10,530 bases of DNA. Origin: Treponema sp. Its GTDB lineage: Bacteria; Spirochaetota; Spirochaetia; Treponematales; Treponemataceae. The DNA lies in the NCBI GenBank assembly GCA_017622055.1, contig JAGARY010000348.1:1-10530 (forward strand), in the 5' to 3' direction. Position 1 is the stretch's first letter; each line of letters opens with the position of its first letter. A program made the position numbers and the translations under genes. Of this stretch, positions 1-7,727 are shown piece by piece. Under the pieces are notes generated by a model. It had not been told where the DNA came from, searched no databases, and saw nothing but the letters and a program-made list of their open reading frames with translations.

Positions 1-87
1 GACACGACTCGACTGTAAGCTTATCAACAAAGTCCCAAATTTATTCAAAGTCAAAGTGTTTAAAATAAACCTACGTTAAAATCAAAG
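1..87. other. Left-edge intergenic segment
   Basis: This is a short AT-rich stretch beyond the TraB-family stop codon. It holds a weak 5-bp hairpin, GTTTA-AAA-TAAAC at 58-70, with no T-tract in either direction, so it is not a convincing terminator. Two plus-strand frames are open from the left edge, ending at stops near 66 and 79, so the tail of a convergent gene cannot be excluded. Nothing else is recognisable. Confidence 0.4.
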
Positions 88-1266
88 CTATATATCTGCT
101 AGTTGTCCAATAATATCGGCACCACCAATAAAGGTTCCAATTGTGCTTCCAAGTGATGTTAAAATAAATACTAGTAAGACTCTTAAAATTCTGTTTTTAT
201 AAAAACCTTTTAAAGAAATATCATCTTGTAAAGTTTCAATATCAGAAACTTTTGGTTTACAAACCACCGCTTGAACAATTCCTGTTACAAATCCAACTCC
301 AATAAATGGACACAAAGATGTAAAAGGAGCAGTTACAAAAGCAACTATAATTGTGATTGGATGAGCTAAGGCAATTAAAGCACCAATTGCCGCTGGAATT
401 CCATTCCACAAGAACCAAGTTGTAAGCATCATAGAACCAGCTTTTGCTCCGCCGTAAATGAATCCTGCAACAATTACACCAATTATAATAGCGGGAATAA
501 TCCAACCAGCAATTTTGCTAGAAACTTTTTTTGCAGGAATTTCAGAAATTGTTGTTACATCTGAATTTTCTTCATTTTTTGCCATTTTTAATAAATGAGC
601 TTCAACACCAGGTAAATGCCCCGCACCCAAAACAGCAACAACATTATTTCCGTTTGCATCCCAAATTTTGCTTGCCAAATATTTATCTCTTTCATCAATC
701 AAAACTTCTTTAATAACTGGCATATATTCAGAACGTTCTGCCATCATTGAATCCATTTCATTTTGCTTTTTCAATTTTTCAATTTCTTCTTCCGAAACTT
801 CTTCATTAGAAAAAGCACTTGCAATCAATGAAGAAAGCAACTTCATTTTGCCCCAAAAAGAGTTTTTTGTCCAAGCACGTTTTAAAGTAATATGAATTGG
901 ACGATCAACCATTACAAATGGAACATTCATCTCTTTTGCAGTTTCCATTGCAGCAAGCATTTCGTCCCCAGGTTTTACGCCAATGTTATCACCCATTCGT
1001 TTTTGAAAAGATGACAAAATCAAATTTGCCATTAACAAAAATCCTTCACCACGACGTAAAACTTTTACAATATCAAGTTCTTTGTATTTTTCGCTATTTT
1101 GAATTGAATCAGCACGTTTTTCATCAAGTTCAATTGCAACACAATCAGGTTGCAAATTTTTGATTGTTTCTTTTACTTCTTCCACACTTTCTTTTGAAAC
1201 GTGAGCAGTTCCTATCAAAGTGATTTTTCTTCCATTACACTCAATAACTTTTTGCGTTTGATTCAT
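88..1266 (-). CDS. TraB/PrgY (Tiki-superfamily) membrane protein
   Basis: This is a TraB/GumN/PrgY-type protein of 392 residues. The N-terminal domain has two GxxH motifs, GTAH at about residues 19-22 and GAGH at about 214-217, and an acidic motif VAIELDEKR at about 43-51. In the TraB/Tiki superfamily such motifs form a putative metal-dependent hydrolase site. The C-terminal part (about 253-382) carries three or four hydrophobic membrane segments, as in PrgY, which in enterococci limits pheromone activity; the role in other bacteria is unknown. I chose ATG 1266 rather than 1281. ATG 1266 overlaps the upstream stop as TAATG and has GGGGA about 8 nt upstream, whereas 1281 lies inside the upstream gene without a clear Shine-Dalgarno. 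The overlap implies translational coupling to the TPR lipoprotein. Family call is firm; substrate unknown. Confidence 0.85.
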   Translation of the reverse strand: MNQTQKVIECNGRKITLIGTAHVSKESVEEVKETIKNLQPDCVAIELDEKRADSIQNSEKYKELDIVKVLRRGEGFLLMANLILSSFQKRMGDNIGVKPGDEMLAAMETAKEMNVPFVMVDRPIHITLKRAWTKNSFWGKMKLLSSLIASAFSNEEVSEEEIEKLKKQNEMDSMMAERSEYMPVIKEVLIDERDKYLASKIWDANGNNVVAVLGAGHLPGVEAHLLKMAKNEENSDVTTISEIPAKKVSSKIAGWIIPAIIIGVIVAGFIYGGAKAGSMMLTTWFLWNGIPAAIGALIALAHPITIIVAFVTAPFTSLCPFIGVGFVTGIVQAVVCKPKVSDIETLQDDISLKGFYKNRILRVLLVFILTSLGSTIGTFIGGADIIGQLADI

Positions 1267-2690
1267 TATTGTAATCCCCATTCAGCAATTCTATATTCAA
1301 AAAATAAAGGTGCATTCATACTTTTAACTCTTGTATAATATTCAACAGCCTTTTCAGAAAATCCATTTAGTTCATAGTAAAGTCCCATATAGAATAACAT
1401 TTTTCCACGTTGTGTACGATTTTCTTCTTTATTAATCTTTCCTACATGTGAATTTTCTGCATTAAAACTATAAGTATCATGATAAAATCTTACCATTGCA
1501 TAATCTAGTGAATCTTTATTTAAAGTTTTTAACAATGGTTTTAAAACTTCTTTTGCTTTAAATGCATTATTTTCTTTAAAATATGTTGCAGCAATCATCA
1601 ATTGATAAGAAACACTTTTGCTATATTTATATGCTTCAGCAAAATATTTTCTACTGGCAGCCCAATTTCCTAAATGATATTCAAGAATAGCTGTAGATTC
1701 GTAAGCATAAAAATATTTTGGATTCGTTTCAATCACTTTGTGATAATTTTGCAATGCCAAAGCAAATTCGTTTTGTTCATCATAACTTCCAGCAAGGTAA
1801 GCGTAAGCCAAAAAATAAGTTGGATCAATTTCAACCGCTTTGTTCCAAGCTTCAGCAGCTTCGGAATATTTTCCCTGGAAACGATAATAAGTTCCTAAAT
1901 CTAAATAATAATCATAATTTGTGGGATCATATTTTAAAGCTTCTTTTACATATTTTGTTGCACGCAAAAAGTTTTCTGAATCTGCGGCAAGTTTTCCCAT
2001 ATATGCCAAAGCAAGAGAATGTTTTGGATCAATTTCCAAAATTGTATTTAATGATTTTTCAGCGGCTTTTAAATCATCAGTATAAAATGACATTTGAGCA
2101 TATCCAAAAAGTGCATCAACATTTTTTGGATCATTTTTTAATGCTTTTTTATAAGACTGTTTAGATAGTTTATACTTTTTATTCATAGCATAATCTTCAG
2201 CCTTTTGAATATTTACAGTAGCATTGTATGGGTCAATTTCTAAGATTTTATCAGCATTTTCTTTTTGAGCTTTTTTATCGCCTTTTCCTTCCAATGCAAG
2301 AGAGATTAATTCATACGCATCCATATTATTTGGTTCTGTTTGAAGGATTAAATTTGCAACTTCAATAGCTTGATCATATTGTTTATCTGAAATATACAAA
2401 GATGCTAACAAAATTTTAAAATCAATATCATTTTCTAATTCTTTTGGCAAAGACTGAAATAAGTCAATTGCTTCTTTTATTTGATTTTTGTCTAGATATG
2501 ATTGTAATTTTTTTGCAAAAGCAATATTTGGAGGATCTTTTGGTTCTTCCCTTTTCTTTTCAACTTTTTTTTCAACTTTCTTTTCTACAGTTGTTTCTTT
2601 AGTTTGATTAGTTTCTTCAACTTTTGTTGTTGTACATGAAGCAAAAATTGATGCAGCTAAAAAACAAAATACGATTTTCTTTAATTTCAT
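1266..2690 (-). CDS. TPR-repeat lipoprotein
   Basis: This encodes a 474-residue envelope scaffold protein. Residues 1-19 form a lipoprotein signal: KLKK, a hydrophobic stretch, then FASC with Cys19 as the lipidation site. Phe at -3 fits the relaxed lipobox of spirochaetes better than the strict enterobacterial rule. Residues 30-50 are a charged linker with three VEKK units. From about residue 55 the protein is almost all tetratricopeptide repeats. Clear units lie near 91-122, 124-155, 157-188, 192-222, 226-256, 259-290, 294-324 and 328-358, with another near 430-460; many end in the typical DP or NP turn (EIDP, ETNP). TPR proteins usually bind partner proteins, here probably at the periplasmic face of a membrane. 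The start has AAGGA 9 nt upstream. It is first in a two-gene unit with the TraB-family gene. A -10-like TATTAT lies upstream, but I see no good -35. Confidence 0.88.
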   Translation of the reverse strand: MKLKKIVFCFLAASIFASCTTTKVEETNQTKETTVEKKVEKKVEKKREEPKDPPNIAFAKKLQSYLDKNQIKEAIDLFQSLPKELENDIDFKILLASLYISDKQYDQAIEVANLILQTEPNNMDAYELISLALEGKGDKKAQKENADKILEIDPYNATVNIQKAEDYAMNKKYKLSKQSYKKALKNDPKNVDALFGYAQMSFYTDDLKAAEKSLNTILEIDPKHSLALAYMGKLAADSENFLRATKYVKEALKYDPTNYDYYLDLGTYYRFQGKYSEAAEAWNKAVEIDPTYFLAYAYLAGSYDEQNEFALALQNYHKVIETNPKYFYAYESTAILEYHLGNWAASRKYFAEAYKYSKSVSYQLMIAATYFKENNAFKAKEVLKPLLKTLNKDSLDYAMVRFYHDTYSFNAENSHVGKINKEENRTQRGKMLFYMGLYYELNGFSEKAVEYYTRVKSMNAPLFFEYRIAEWGLQ

Positions 2691-2727
2691 TATAGTTTTT
2701 CCTTTTTCATAAATATAATATAAAACT

Positions 2728-2778
2728 TTGAATTTTACATCTACTTATATTGTAATAAAATGTTTCATTAGTTAAAAT
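2728..2778 (+). promoter_or_regulatory. Promoter region of the 641-residue protein gene
   Basis: Two overlapping sigma-70-like promoters can be read in the 97-bp divergent gap. The first is TTGAAT (2728-2733), 17 bp, TGTAAT (2751-2756), giving a leader of about 25 nt. The second is TTGTAA (2750-2755), 17 bp, TAAAAT (2773-2778), which leaves only 9 nt between the -10 box and ATG 2788, so its mRNA would be leaderless or nearly so. The start codon has no Shine-Dalgarno, which favours the second or a weakly translated leader. Which one is used cannot be decided from sequence. Confidence 0.45.
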
Positions 2779-2787
2779 ATCAACAAC

Positions 2788-4713
2788 ATGAACGTACGAA
2801 GAATTAAAAAAGCACTAGGTCTGATTATTGTAGATATTGCTATAATAATCGGCATATTTATTTTACAATTTAGAACAGATTTTAATATTATCGAAAAACT
2901 TGGAAATCTTCAAATTACTTTGGCTAGAGCAGAAGATACGGAAGATAACCAATTAGATGGAGAAAAACAATCATTACAAAACGTTTTGATGTTATCTTAT
3001 AATGGAATAAATGTTTCTATTGATGATAAAAATCCAGCAATAATTCAAAAAGTTGATTCTGACTCAAAAGAACCAATTTCACTTGTTGCGTACAAAAAGA
3101 ACGAATTAGGATACAATTTTTATTTTTCAAATGACATTCAAATGGAAGTTTTGCTTGAAGATGAAACACTTACATCTCCGTTGCAAATTAATGTAAATTT
3201 ACCATCTGATATTTCTTCTTTTGATTTACCATATTCAATTTCTCAAAATATGATTACTCAAAAAGTAGAAAAGAAGAGCATTGTGCTTGATGGTAAAAAG
3301 AATTCTTGGGAATTAAAACTTCCAGAAGCAAAAGATAATTACATTTCTTTCCATCAACACGAAGAAAAAGTTTCTTACGCAATTTATGATAACAAAAAAC
3401 AATTTACCTTTGATAACATTCACGAACTTGCAATTTCTGATGAATTTGTATTCCAACAAACAGTTTCTGATTTTGCAAAAAATTTAGTTACTTCATTTGA
3501 AAACACAATCAATGAAACTTCATACACAGAGCAAGCAATTGTTTCTTATGTTGCAGCAATGGCATCTACAGGAAGATATCAAGAAGCAATTGAAAAAGTT
3601 CCATCATCATTTAAGAAAAGTTCTGTTAGAACATATCTTTCAGCTCCATATTTTAACACACTTGAAAGTATGGATAACAATTTGGAAGAAACAATCAAAT
3701 CTAACATTGAACAAATTAGAAAAAATCGCAATTCTACAACTTTAGATTTATTTACAATTGATAACATTGCTATGAATCTTTGGCTTTACCCTGATGTTGG
3801 AACTGTTAGAAATATTCTAAAAAAAGCAGCAGAATCTGATATTGGAATCGCTTCTATTGCACAAGTAACTGGCATTTTGGAAGTTTACACTACTTTAAGT
3901 GAATTCAAATCTGGATACCCAAAATATCTTGAACCAATTTTGGAAAGCTGTGTTCAAAAAATTATGATTTCTTGTGCATTTGAAGGTGAAAATCTTACAA
4001 TTTCAGAAAATGGTGCATTCCTTTCTGTAAGTGATGCAGTAGAAACAGGAATTGCATTATTACGATACGGAATTCTAACAGAAAATAACACATTAAAAAT
4101 GGCAGGACGAGCACTTATAAATTCTTACATTTCAGATAGTTCATCTTTTGATTTAAGAACTTTAGCAAGTATCTACCCAATTTTGGCTTATGATAACAAA
4201 AACTATCCTCACTTTGAAAAAATCTTTACAGATAACGGAACAACAGCTTGGGCATGGACTTGTGCAAGCAATATTACATTCAAAAGCGACACAAGTTCAT
4301 CTTCTATAATTACAATTGACTTCCCAGAAACTTGGACACATTACGTAATTTTAAAAGGCATTCCAAAATTTGAAAAAATTTATATTTATGATATTCAGTT
4401 TAGAACAGACCCAAGATTTGAAACATATAATTCTTCGGGCTACGTATATAGACAAAACTCTCAGACTTTATTACTAAAATCTAGACATAAATCTGAAAAA
4501 GAAAATATTAGACTTGTATACACAGATACTTCTGCAAAAATTGTTGAGCAAAAACCTGCTGCTGTAGAATCACCTGCAGAGGCAACAACAGAATCTGGAA
4601 CAACAGAAGCAACTTCAACAGCAGCTACAACACCAGAACAAAGTACAGAAGTTCAACAAACAACACAACCTGCTGAAAATTCAACACCAGCAAATGAAAA
4701 CATAACACAATAA
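2788..4713 (+). CDS. Anchored envelope protein of unknown function (641 aa)
   Basis: I do not recognise this family. After a basic N-terminus (MNVRRIKK) comes one hydrophobic segment, about residues 9-27, with no obvious cleavage site or lipobox, so it is probably a signal anchor with the rest in the periplasm. Residues about 50-230 look beta-rich. A helical middle region (about 240-480), including GRYQEAIEKV, could be TPR- or alpha-toroid-like. Around residues 490-585 a second beta-rich part contains the segment WAWTCASN. The last 53 residues (from about 589) are a low-complexity tail rich in Thr, Glu, Ala and Pro, resembling a flexible spacer. The gene lies divergent from the TPR lipoprotein and 25 bp before ettA, probably in one transcript with it. 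There is no Shine-Dalgarno before the ATG. A real gene on length and composition; function unknown. Confidence 0.85.
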   Translation: MNVRRIKKALGLIIVDIAIIIGIFILQFRTDFNIIEKLGNLQITLARAEDTEDNQLDGEKQSLQNVLMLSYNGINVSIDDKNPAIIQKVDSDSKEPISLVAYKKNELGYNFYFSNDIQMEVLLEDETLTSPLQINVNLPSDISSFDLPYSISQNMITQKVEKKSIVLDGKKNSWELKLPEAKDNYISFHQHEEKVSYAIYDNKKQFTFDNIHELAISDEFVFQQTVSDFAKNLVTSFENTINETSYTEQAIVSYVAAMASTGRYQEAIEKVPSSFKKSSVRTYLSAPYFNTLESMDNNLEETIKSNIEQIRKNRNSTTLDLFTIDNIAMNLWLYPDVGTVRNILKKAAESDIGIASIAQVTGILEVYTTLSEFKSGYPKYLEPILESCVQKIMISCAFEGENLTISENGAFLSVSDAVETGIALLRYGILTENNTLKMAGRALINSYISDSSSFDLRTLASIYPILAYDNKNYPHFEKIFTDNGTTAWAWTCASNITFKSDTSSSSIITIDFPETWTHYVILKGIPKFEKIYIYDIQFRTDPRFETYNSSGYVYRQNSQTLLLKSRHKSEKENIRLVYTDTSAKIVEQKPAAVESPAEATTESGTTEATSTAATTPEQSTEVQQTTQPAENSTPANENITQ

Positions 4714-4738
4714 ATAATTAAATATAAAAGGAAAAAAC

Positions 4739-6457
4739 ATGGCAAAGACATTTGACGACAAAAAAATTATTTACACAATGGATAGAGTTTCCAGATCTTA
4801 CGGAACTAAAGTAGTATTAAAAGACATTAGCATTTCTTATTACTACGGTGCAAAAATTGGTGTCGTTGGTGCCAACGGTTCTGGTAAATCTTCACTTTTT
4901 AAAATTCTTGCAGGAAGAGATAAAGACTTTGTTGGTGAAACAACTCTTCTTCCAGGTTACACAATTGGATATCTTGAACAAGAACCAGAATTAGAAGCTG
5001 GAAAAACTGTAATGGAAATTGTTCGTGAAGGTGTAAAAGAAATTACAGATTTACTTGCAGAATTTGACCAAATTAACGAAGCTTTTGGAGATCCAGACGC
5101 AGATTTTGACAAACTTTGTGCTCGTCAGGGTGAAGTTCAAGAAAAACTTGATTTATTAGACGCTTGGAACTTAGAAAACAACTTGGAATTGGCAATGGAA
5201 GCATTGCGTTGTCCACCTGCAGATCAAATTGTTGATGTTCTTTCTGGAGGTGAACGCCGCCGTGTTGCTTTGTGTCGCCTTTTGTTGCAAAAACCAGACA
5301 TTCTTTTGTTAGACGAACCTACAAACCACTTAGACGCAGAAACAGTTGCTTGGCTTGAAAACCACTTAAATCAATATCCTGGAACTGTAATTGCAATTAC
5401 CCACGACCGCTACTTCTTGGACGATGTTGCTGGTTGGATTTTGGAACTTGACCGTGGAGAAGGATATCCATTCAAAGGAAATTATTCTTCTTGGTTGGAA
5501 CAAAAAAATGCTCGCCTTGCACAAGAAGCAAAAGGCGAAAGCCAACGTCAAAAAGAAATTGCACGAGAATTGGAATGGATTCACACAAGTGCAAAAGGAC
5601 GTCAGGCAAAACACAAGGAACACATCACTCGCTACAACGAACTTATGGCTCAAGAGTCAAAAAAACAGCTTAAAGATACACAAATTTCAATTCCTGCAGG
5701 TCCTCGCTTAGGAAACCAAGTAATTGATGCAGAAAATATTACAAAATCTTTTGGCGACAAATTGCTCTTTGAAAATTTAAGTTTCCATATTCCAGCAGGT
5801 GCAATTGTTGGTATTGTTGGTCCAAATGGTGCTGGTAAAACAACACTTTTCAAAATGATTGCTGGAATTGAAAAACCAGATAGCGGCGAAATAAAAATTG
5901 GTCAAACTGTAAAAGCCGTTTACGTTGACCAGATGCGTTCAACTTTGGATGAAAATAAAACTGTTTACGAAACTTTAAGTGGCGGTGCCGACATTGTAAA
6001 ACTTGGTGCTGTTGACGAAAAAGGTCGTGCATTGGAAGGTGGCGTTCGTGAAGTAAATGCCCATGCTTACTGTGGTTGGTTCAACTTTGGCGGTGCAGAC
6101 CAAAACAAAAAAGTTGGTGTACTTTCTGGTGGAGAAAAAAATCGTTTGAATTTGGGAATGATGCTCAAAGAAAGCGGCAACGTTTTAATGCTTGACGAAC
6201 CTACAAACGACCTTGACGTTCAAACAGTTCGTGCATTGGAAGAAGCCCTTGAAGATTTTGCAGGTTGTGCCCTTGTTGTAAGCCACGACCGCTGGTTCTT
6301 AGACAGAATTTGTACACACATCCTTGCATTCGAAAACAACTCCGAAGTTCGCTTCTTTGAAGGCAACTGGAGCGAATACGCAGCATGGAAAAAGGAACAA
6401 TTTGGCGAAGACGCCGGAGTTCCAAAACGTACAGTTTACAGAAAATTAAGCAGATAA
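4739..6457 (+). CDS. ettA: Energy-dependent translational throttle protein EttA (ABC-F ATPase)
   Basis: This soluble ABC-F protein binds the ribosomal E site and gates the first steps of elongation according to the ATP/ADP ratio. Domain 1 has Walker A GANGSGKSS (44-52), signature LSGGERRR (168-175) and Walker B ILLLDEPTNHLD (188-199). An arm insertion of about residues 95-140 is typical of EttA. The interdomain linker (about 243-325) contains the basic helix KGRQAKHKEH. Domain 2 has GPNGAGKTT (361-369), LSGGEKNR (462-469) and VLMLDEPTNDLD (482-493). The C-terminus PKRTVYRKLSR resembles the EttA ending. The 572 residues compare with about 555 in E. coli. The start has AGGA 6 nt upstream and follows the preceding stop by 25 bp. 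The codon mix is more C-ending than in the neighbours, as often seen in well-expressed housekeeping genes. Confidence 0.95.
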   Translation: MAKTFDDKKIIYTMDRVSRSYGTKVVLKDISISYYYGAKIGVVGANGSGKSSLFKILAGRDKDFVGETTLLPGYTIGYLEQEPELEAGKTVMEIVREGVKEITDLLAEFDQINEAFGDPDADFDKLCARQGEVQEKLDLLDAWNLENNLELAMEALRCPPADQIVDVLSGGERRRVALCRLLLQKPDILLLDEPTNHLDAETVAWLENHLNQYPGTVIAITHDRYFLDDVAGWILELDRGEGYPFKGNYSSWLEQKNARLAQEAKGESQRQKEIARELEWIHTSAKGRQAKHKEHITRYNELMAQESKKQLKDTQISIPAGPRLGNQVIDAENITKSFGDKLLFENLSFHIPAGAIVGIVGPNGAGKTTLFKMIAGIEKPDSGEIKIGQTVKAVYVDQMRSTLDENKTVYETLSGGADIVKLGAVDEKGRALEGGVREVNAHAYCGWFNFGGADQNKKVGVLSGGEKNRLNLGMMLKESGNVLMLDEPTNDLDVQTVRALEEALEDFAGCALVVSHDRWFLDRICTHILAFENNSEVRFFEGNWSEYAAWKKEQFGEDAGVPKRTVYRKLSR

Positions 6458-6468
6458 ATACACAATCA

Positions 6469-6601
6469 AGGCAAGTTTTAAAGAAATTGGGCGCAAATGC
6501 ATTGGCATAGTCGCATTTCACAGCTTGCCTAGCGGCCGGTTTGTTGTTCGCTTTGCGAACAACAAACTCCCCTTCGGGCCTGTTCAATTCTCGGCGCCAA
6601 A
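6469..6601. repeat. GC-rich palindromic intergenic island
   Basis: This element between ettA and the hydrolase gene is clearly richer in G+C than its surroundings. Its main feature is a perfect 13-bp inverted repeat, 6539-6551 against 6555-6567 (GTTTGTTGTTCGC and its complement), with a 3-nt centre. To its left, AGGCAAG (6469-6475) pairs with CTTGCCT (6524-6530) around an inner AAATGC/GCATTT stem (6495-6500 with 6513-6518). TTGGGCGC near 6487 can pair, with one bulge, with GCGCCAA near 6594. There is no T-tract after the 13-bp stem on either strand, so it is not a standard terminator. It looks like a REP- or MITE-like dispersed element or a structured RNA, which one sequence cannot separate. 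Confidence 0.55.
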
Positions 6602-6637
6602 ACATCACCGAAAAACATCCATTTACATAATTTCTAT

Positions 6638-6666
6638 TTGACTACACACCATTCATAAACTATCAT
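6638..6666 (+). promoter_or_regulatory. Sigma-70 promoter of the hydrolase gene, likely leaderless
   Basis: TTGACT (6638-6643), a 17-bp spacer and TATCAT (6661-6666) match the consensus well. Only 10 nt separate the -10 box from ATG 6677, so transcription would begin within about 1-5 nt of the start codon. There is no Shine-Dalgarno, consistent with a leaderless mRNA. Confidence 0.65.
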
Positions 6667-6676
6667 AAAAACTACC

Positions 6677-7567
6677 ATGAAAAATTTTTTTTTATCAAAA
6701 CAAAAAATAACAGAAAAACATGTAGCAAAAATTCGCCACGACTGGGGATTATCAGACGCAAAACGAGACGAAACTAAAAAAACTCCTGAAAACATACAAA
6801 GATTTGATAATATTTTGTACGGTGAAGATAAAACTTGGCAGATTCTTGATGTTTATAAACCAAAATCTGCGGAAGGAAAATTGCCTGTAATTGTAAATGT
6901 TCACGGTGGCGGATGGGTTTATGGGACAAAAGAAGTTTATCAATTTTATTGTATGAGCCTTGCGCAAATGGGTTTTGCAGTTGTAAATTATAACTATCGA
7001 CTTGCTCCAGAAAATAAATTTCCTTCGTCGGTAGAAGATACAAATTCCGTTTTTAATTGGATAGAAAAAAATCAAAATGAATATGGATTTGATTGCAACA
7101 ATGTTTTTGCAGTTGGTGATTCTGCGGGCGCAAATCTTTTGGCATTGTACGCAGCAATTTTAACAAATGCGGAATTAAAGAAAAAATACGATTTTGAATT
7201 ACCTTCTGAAATAAATTTAAAAGCTGTTGCCTTAAATTGTGGAAAATACACAGTGCGAAATTTTGATATTTTAATAGCATCACTTTTTGACAAAAAATCA
7301 AAATATAATGTAAAAGATATTGAAATTACTTCAAAAATTACGCCAGATTTTCCTCCGTCAATTTTGATGACTTGTAAAGGCGATTTTTTGTGCAAAGAAA
7401 TTTATCCAATTATGAAAGCGTTAGAAAAACAATCGGTGCCTTTTCAATGCAATTTTTACGGCACAAAAGAAAAACCCTTGTGGCACGTTTTTCACGTAGA
7501 TTGCGACATGAAAGAAGCGCAAGAATGCAACAAAACGCAAGTGGAATTTTTTAAGAGGTTTTTGTAA
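6677..7567 (+). CDS. Alpha/beta hydrolase, HSL-type esterase
   Basis: This is a 296-residue cytoplasmic esterase or lipase of the hormone-sensitive-lipase-like alpha/beta hydrolase group. The oxyanion motif HGGGW is at residues 76-80, followed by YNYRLAPENKFP (105-116), a family hallmark. The nucleophile elbow is GDSAG (147-151) with Ser149. The likely acid is Asp236 in CKGDF and the likely catalytic base His270 in WHVFH. There is no signal peptide or membrane segment. The natural substrate is unknown; relatives hydrolyse short-chain esters, including acetyl groups on sugars. It appears to be a single-gene transcript, with its promoter 10 nt upstream and a terminator-like hairpin 4 nt after the stop. 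Codons 3-6 contain a run of nine T (6685-6693), a possible slippage site. Confidence 0.88.
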   Translation: MKNFFLSKQKITEKHVAKIRHDWGLSDAKRDETKKTPENIQRFDNILYGEDKTWQILDVYKPKSAEGKLPVIVNVHGGGWVYGTKEVYQFYCMSLAQMGFAVVNYNYRLAPENKFPSSVEDTNSVFNWIEKNQNEYGFDCNNVFAVGDSAGANLLALYAAILTNAELKKKYDFELPSEINLKAVALNCGKYTVRNFDILIASLFDKKSKYNVKDIEITSKITPDFPPSILMTCKGDFLCKEIYPIMKALEKQSVPFQCNFYGTKEKPLWHVFHVDCDMKEAQECNKTQVEFFKRFL

Positions 7568-7571
7568 AAAG

Positions 7572-7595
7572 ATTAAGCTAATAACTTAATTTTTT
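7572..7595 (+). terminator. Terminator hairpin, left copy of the 24-bp direct repeat
   Basis: ATTAAG (7572-7577) pairs with CTTAAT (7585-7590) around a 7-nt loop, followed by T6. It starts 4 nt after the hydrolase stop. An A-run at 7566-7570 gives a matching CTTTTT tail on the minus strand, so the structure can end transcription in both directions: the hydrolase mRNA rightward and the small-peptide mRNA leftward. The same 24 bases recur at 7931-7954. Confidence 0.65.
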
Positions 7596-7608
7596 GACGG
7601 ATTTTTAT

Positions 7609-7637
7609 TTGACGCATTTTTTTATCTGTGATAAATT
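7609..7637 (+). promoter_or_regulatory. Promoter of the antitoxin-like small RNA
   Basis: TTGACG (7609-7614), a 17-bp spacer and TAAATT (7632-7637), preceded by a TG at 7628-7629. The predicted start is G7644, 7 nt after the -10 box. The -35 box is better than that of the opposing small-peptide gene, as expected when an antitoxin RNA must exceed its toxin mRNA. Confidence 0.6.
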
Positions 7638-7643
7638 AGAAAT

Positions 7644-7722
7644 GGAAGTGCTGACTTTATAGTTAGTCTCCCTTTTTTTGGGTTGAAACCGCTCTTAGGG
7701 ATTCTAAGGGCGGTTATTTTTT
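7644..7722 (+). ncRNA. Putative type I antitoxin RNA (about 79 nt)
   Basis: A short transcription unit is defined by a promoter ending at 7637 and a strong terminator at 7687-7722, and it contains no plausible ORF. The predicted RNA starts GGAAGTG, then forms a 6-bp stem, CTGACT (7651-7656) with AGTTAG (7661-7666). An exposed CTCCC and T7 tract follow (7668-7679), then the terminator stem. It is convergent with the 29-residue peptide gene and its 3' end stops 5 nt short of that gene's stop codon. If the peptide mRNA runs on to the hairpin at 7572-7595, the whole RNA is antisense to its 3' UTR, the layout of TxpA/RatA and BsrG/SR4. The CTCCCTTT segment could also pair, with one bulged C, with AAAGGAG in the peptide gene's Shine-Dalgarno. 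The role is inferred. Confidence 0.6.
7687..7722 (+). terminator. Rho-independent terminator of the small RNA
   Basis: A 12-bp stem forms between 7687-7698 (AACCGCTCTTAG) and 7704-7715 (CTAAGGGCGGTT), with a single T-G wobble and a 5-nt loop. A and then T6 (7717-7722) follow. On the minus strand the same stem lacks a good T-tract, so leftward transcription probably continues through it. Confidence 0.85.
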
Positions 7723-7727
7723 ACTCG

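Noticed and set aside
1..79. Plus-strand frames open from the left edge, ending near 66 and 79, as the tail of a convergent gene
   Set aside because: Two different frames are open over about 22-25 codons, which AT-rich DNA can give by chance, and there is no motif to choose between them.
2540..2600. Tandem VEKK-coding repeats near the N-terminus of the TPR lipoprotein as a variable repeat
   Set aside because: There are only three imperfect units in a charged linker; this is common in lipoprotein spacers.
6201..6608. Minus-strand ORF of 135 codons across the ettA 3' end and the GC-rich island
   Set aside because: Two thirds of it is the shadow of ettA and the rest is palindromic repeat; no Shine-Dalgarno and no recognisable domain.
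6685..6693. Run of nine T in codons 3-6 of the hydrolase gene as a phase-variation switch
   Set aside because: Such runs are frequent in AT-rich genomes and the frame is intact; strain comparison would be needed to support switching.
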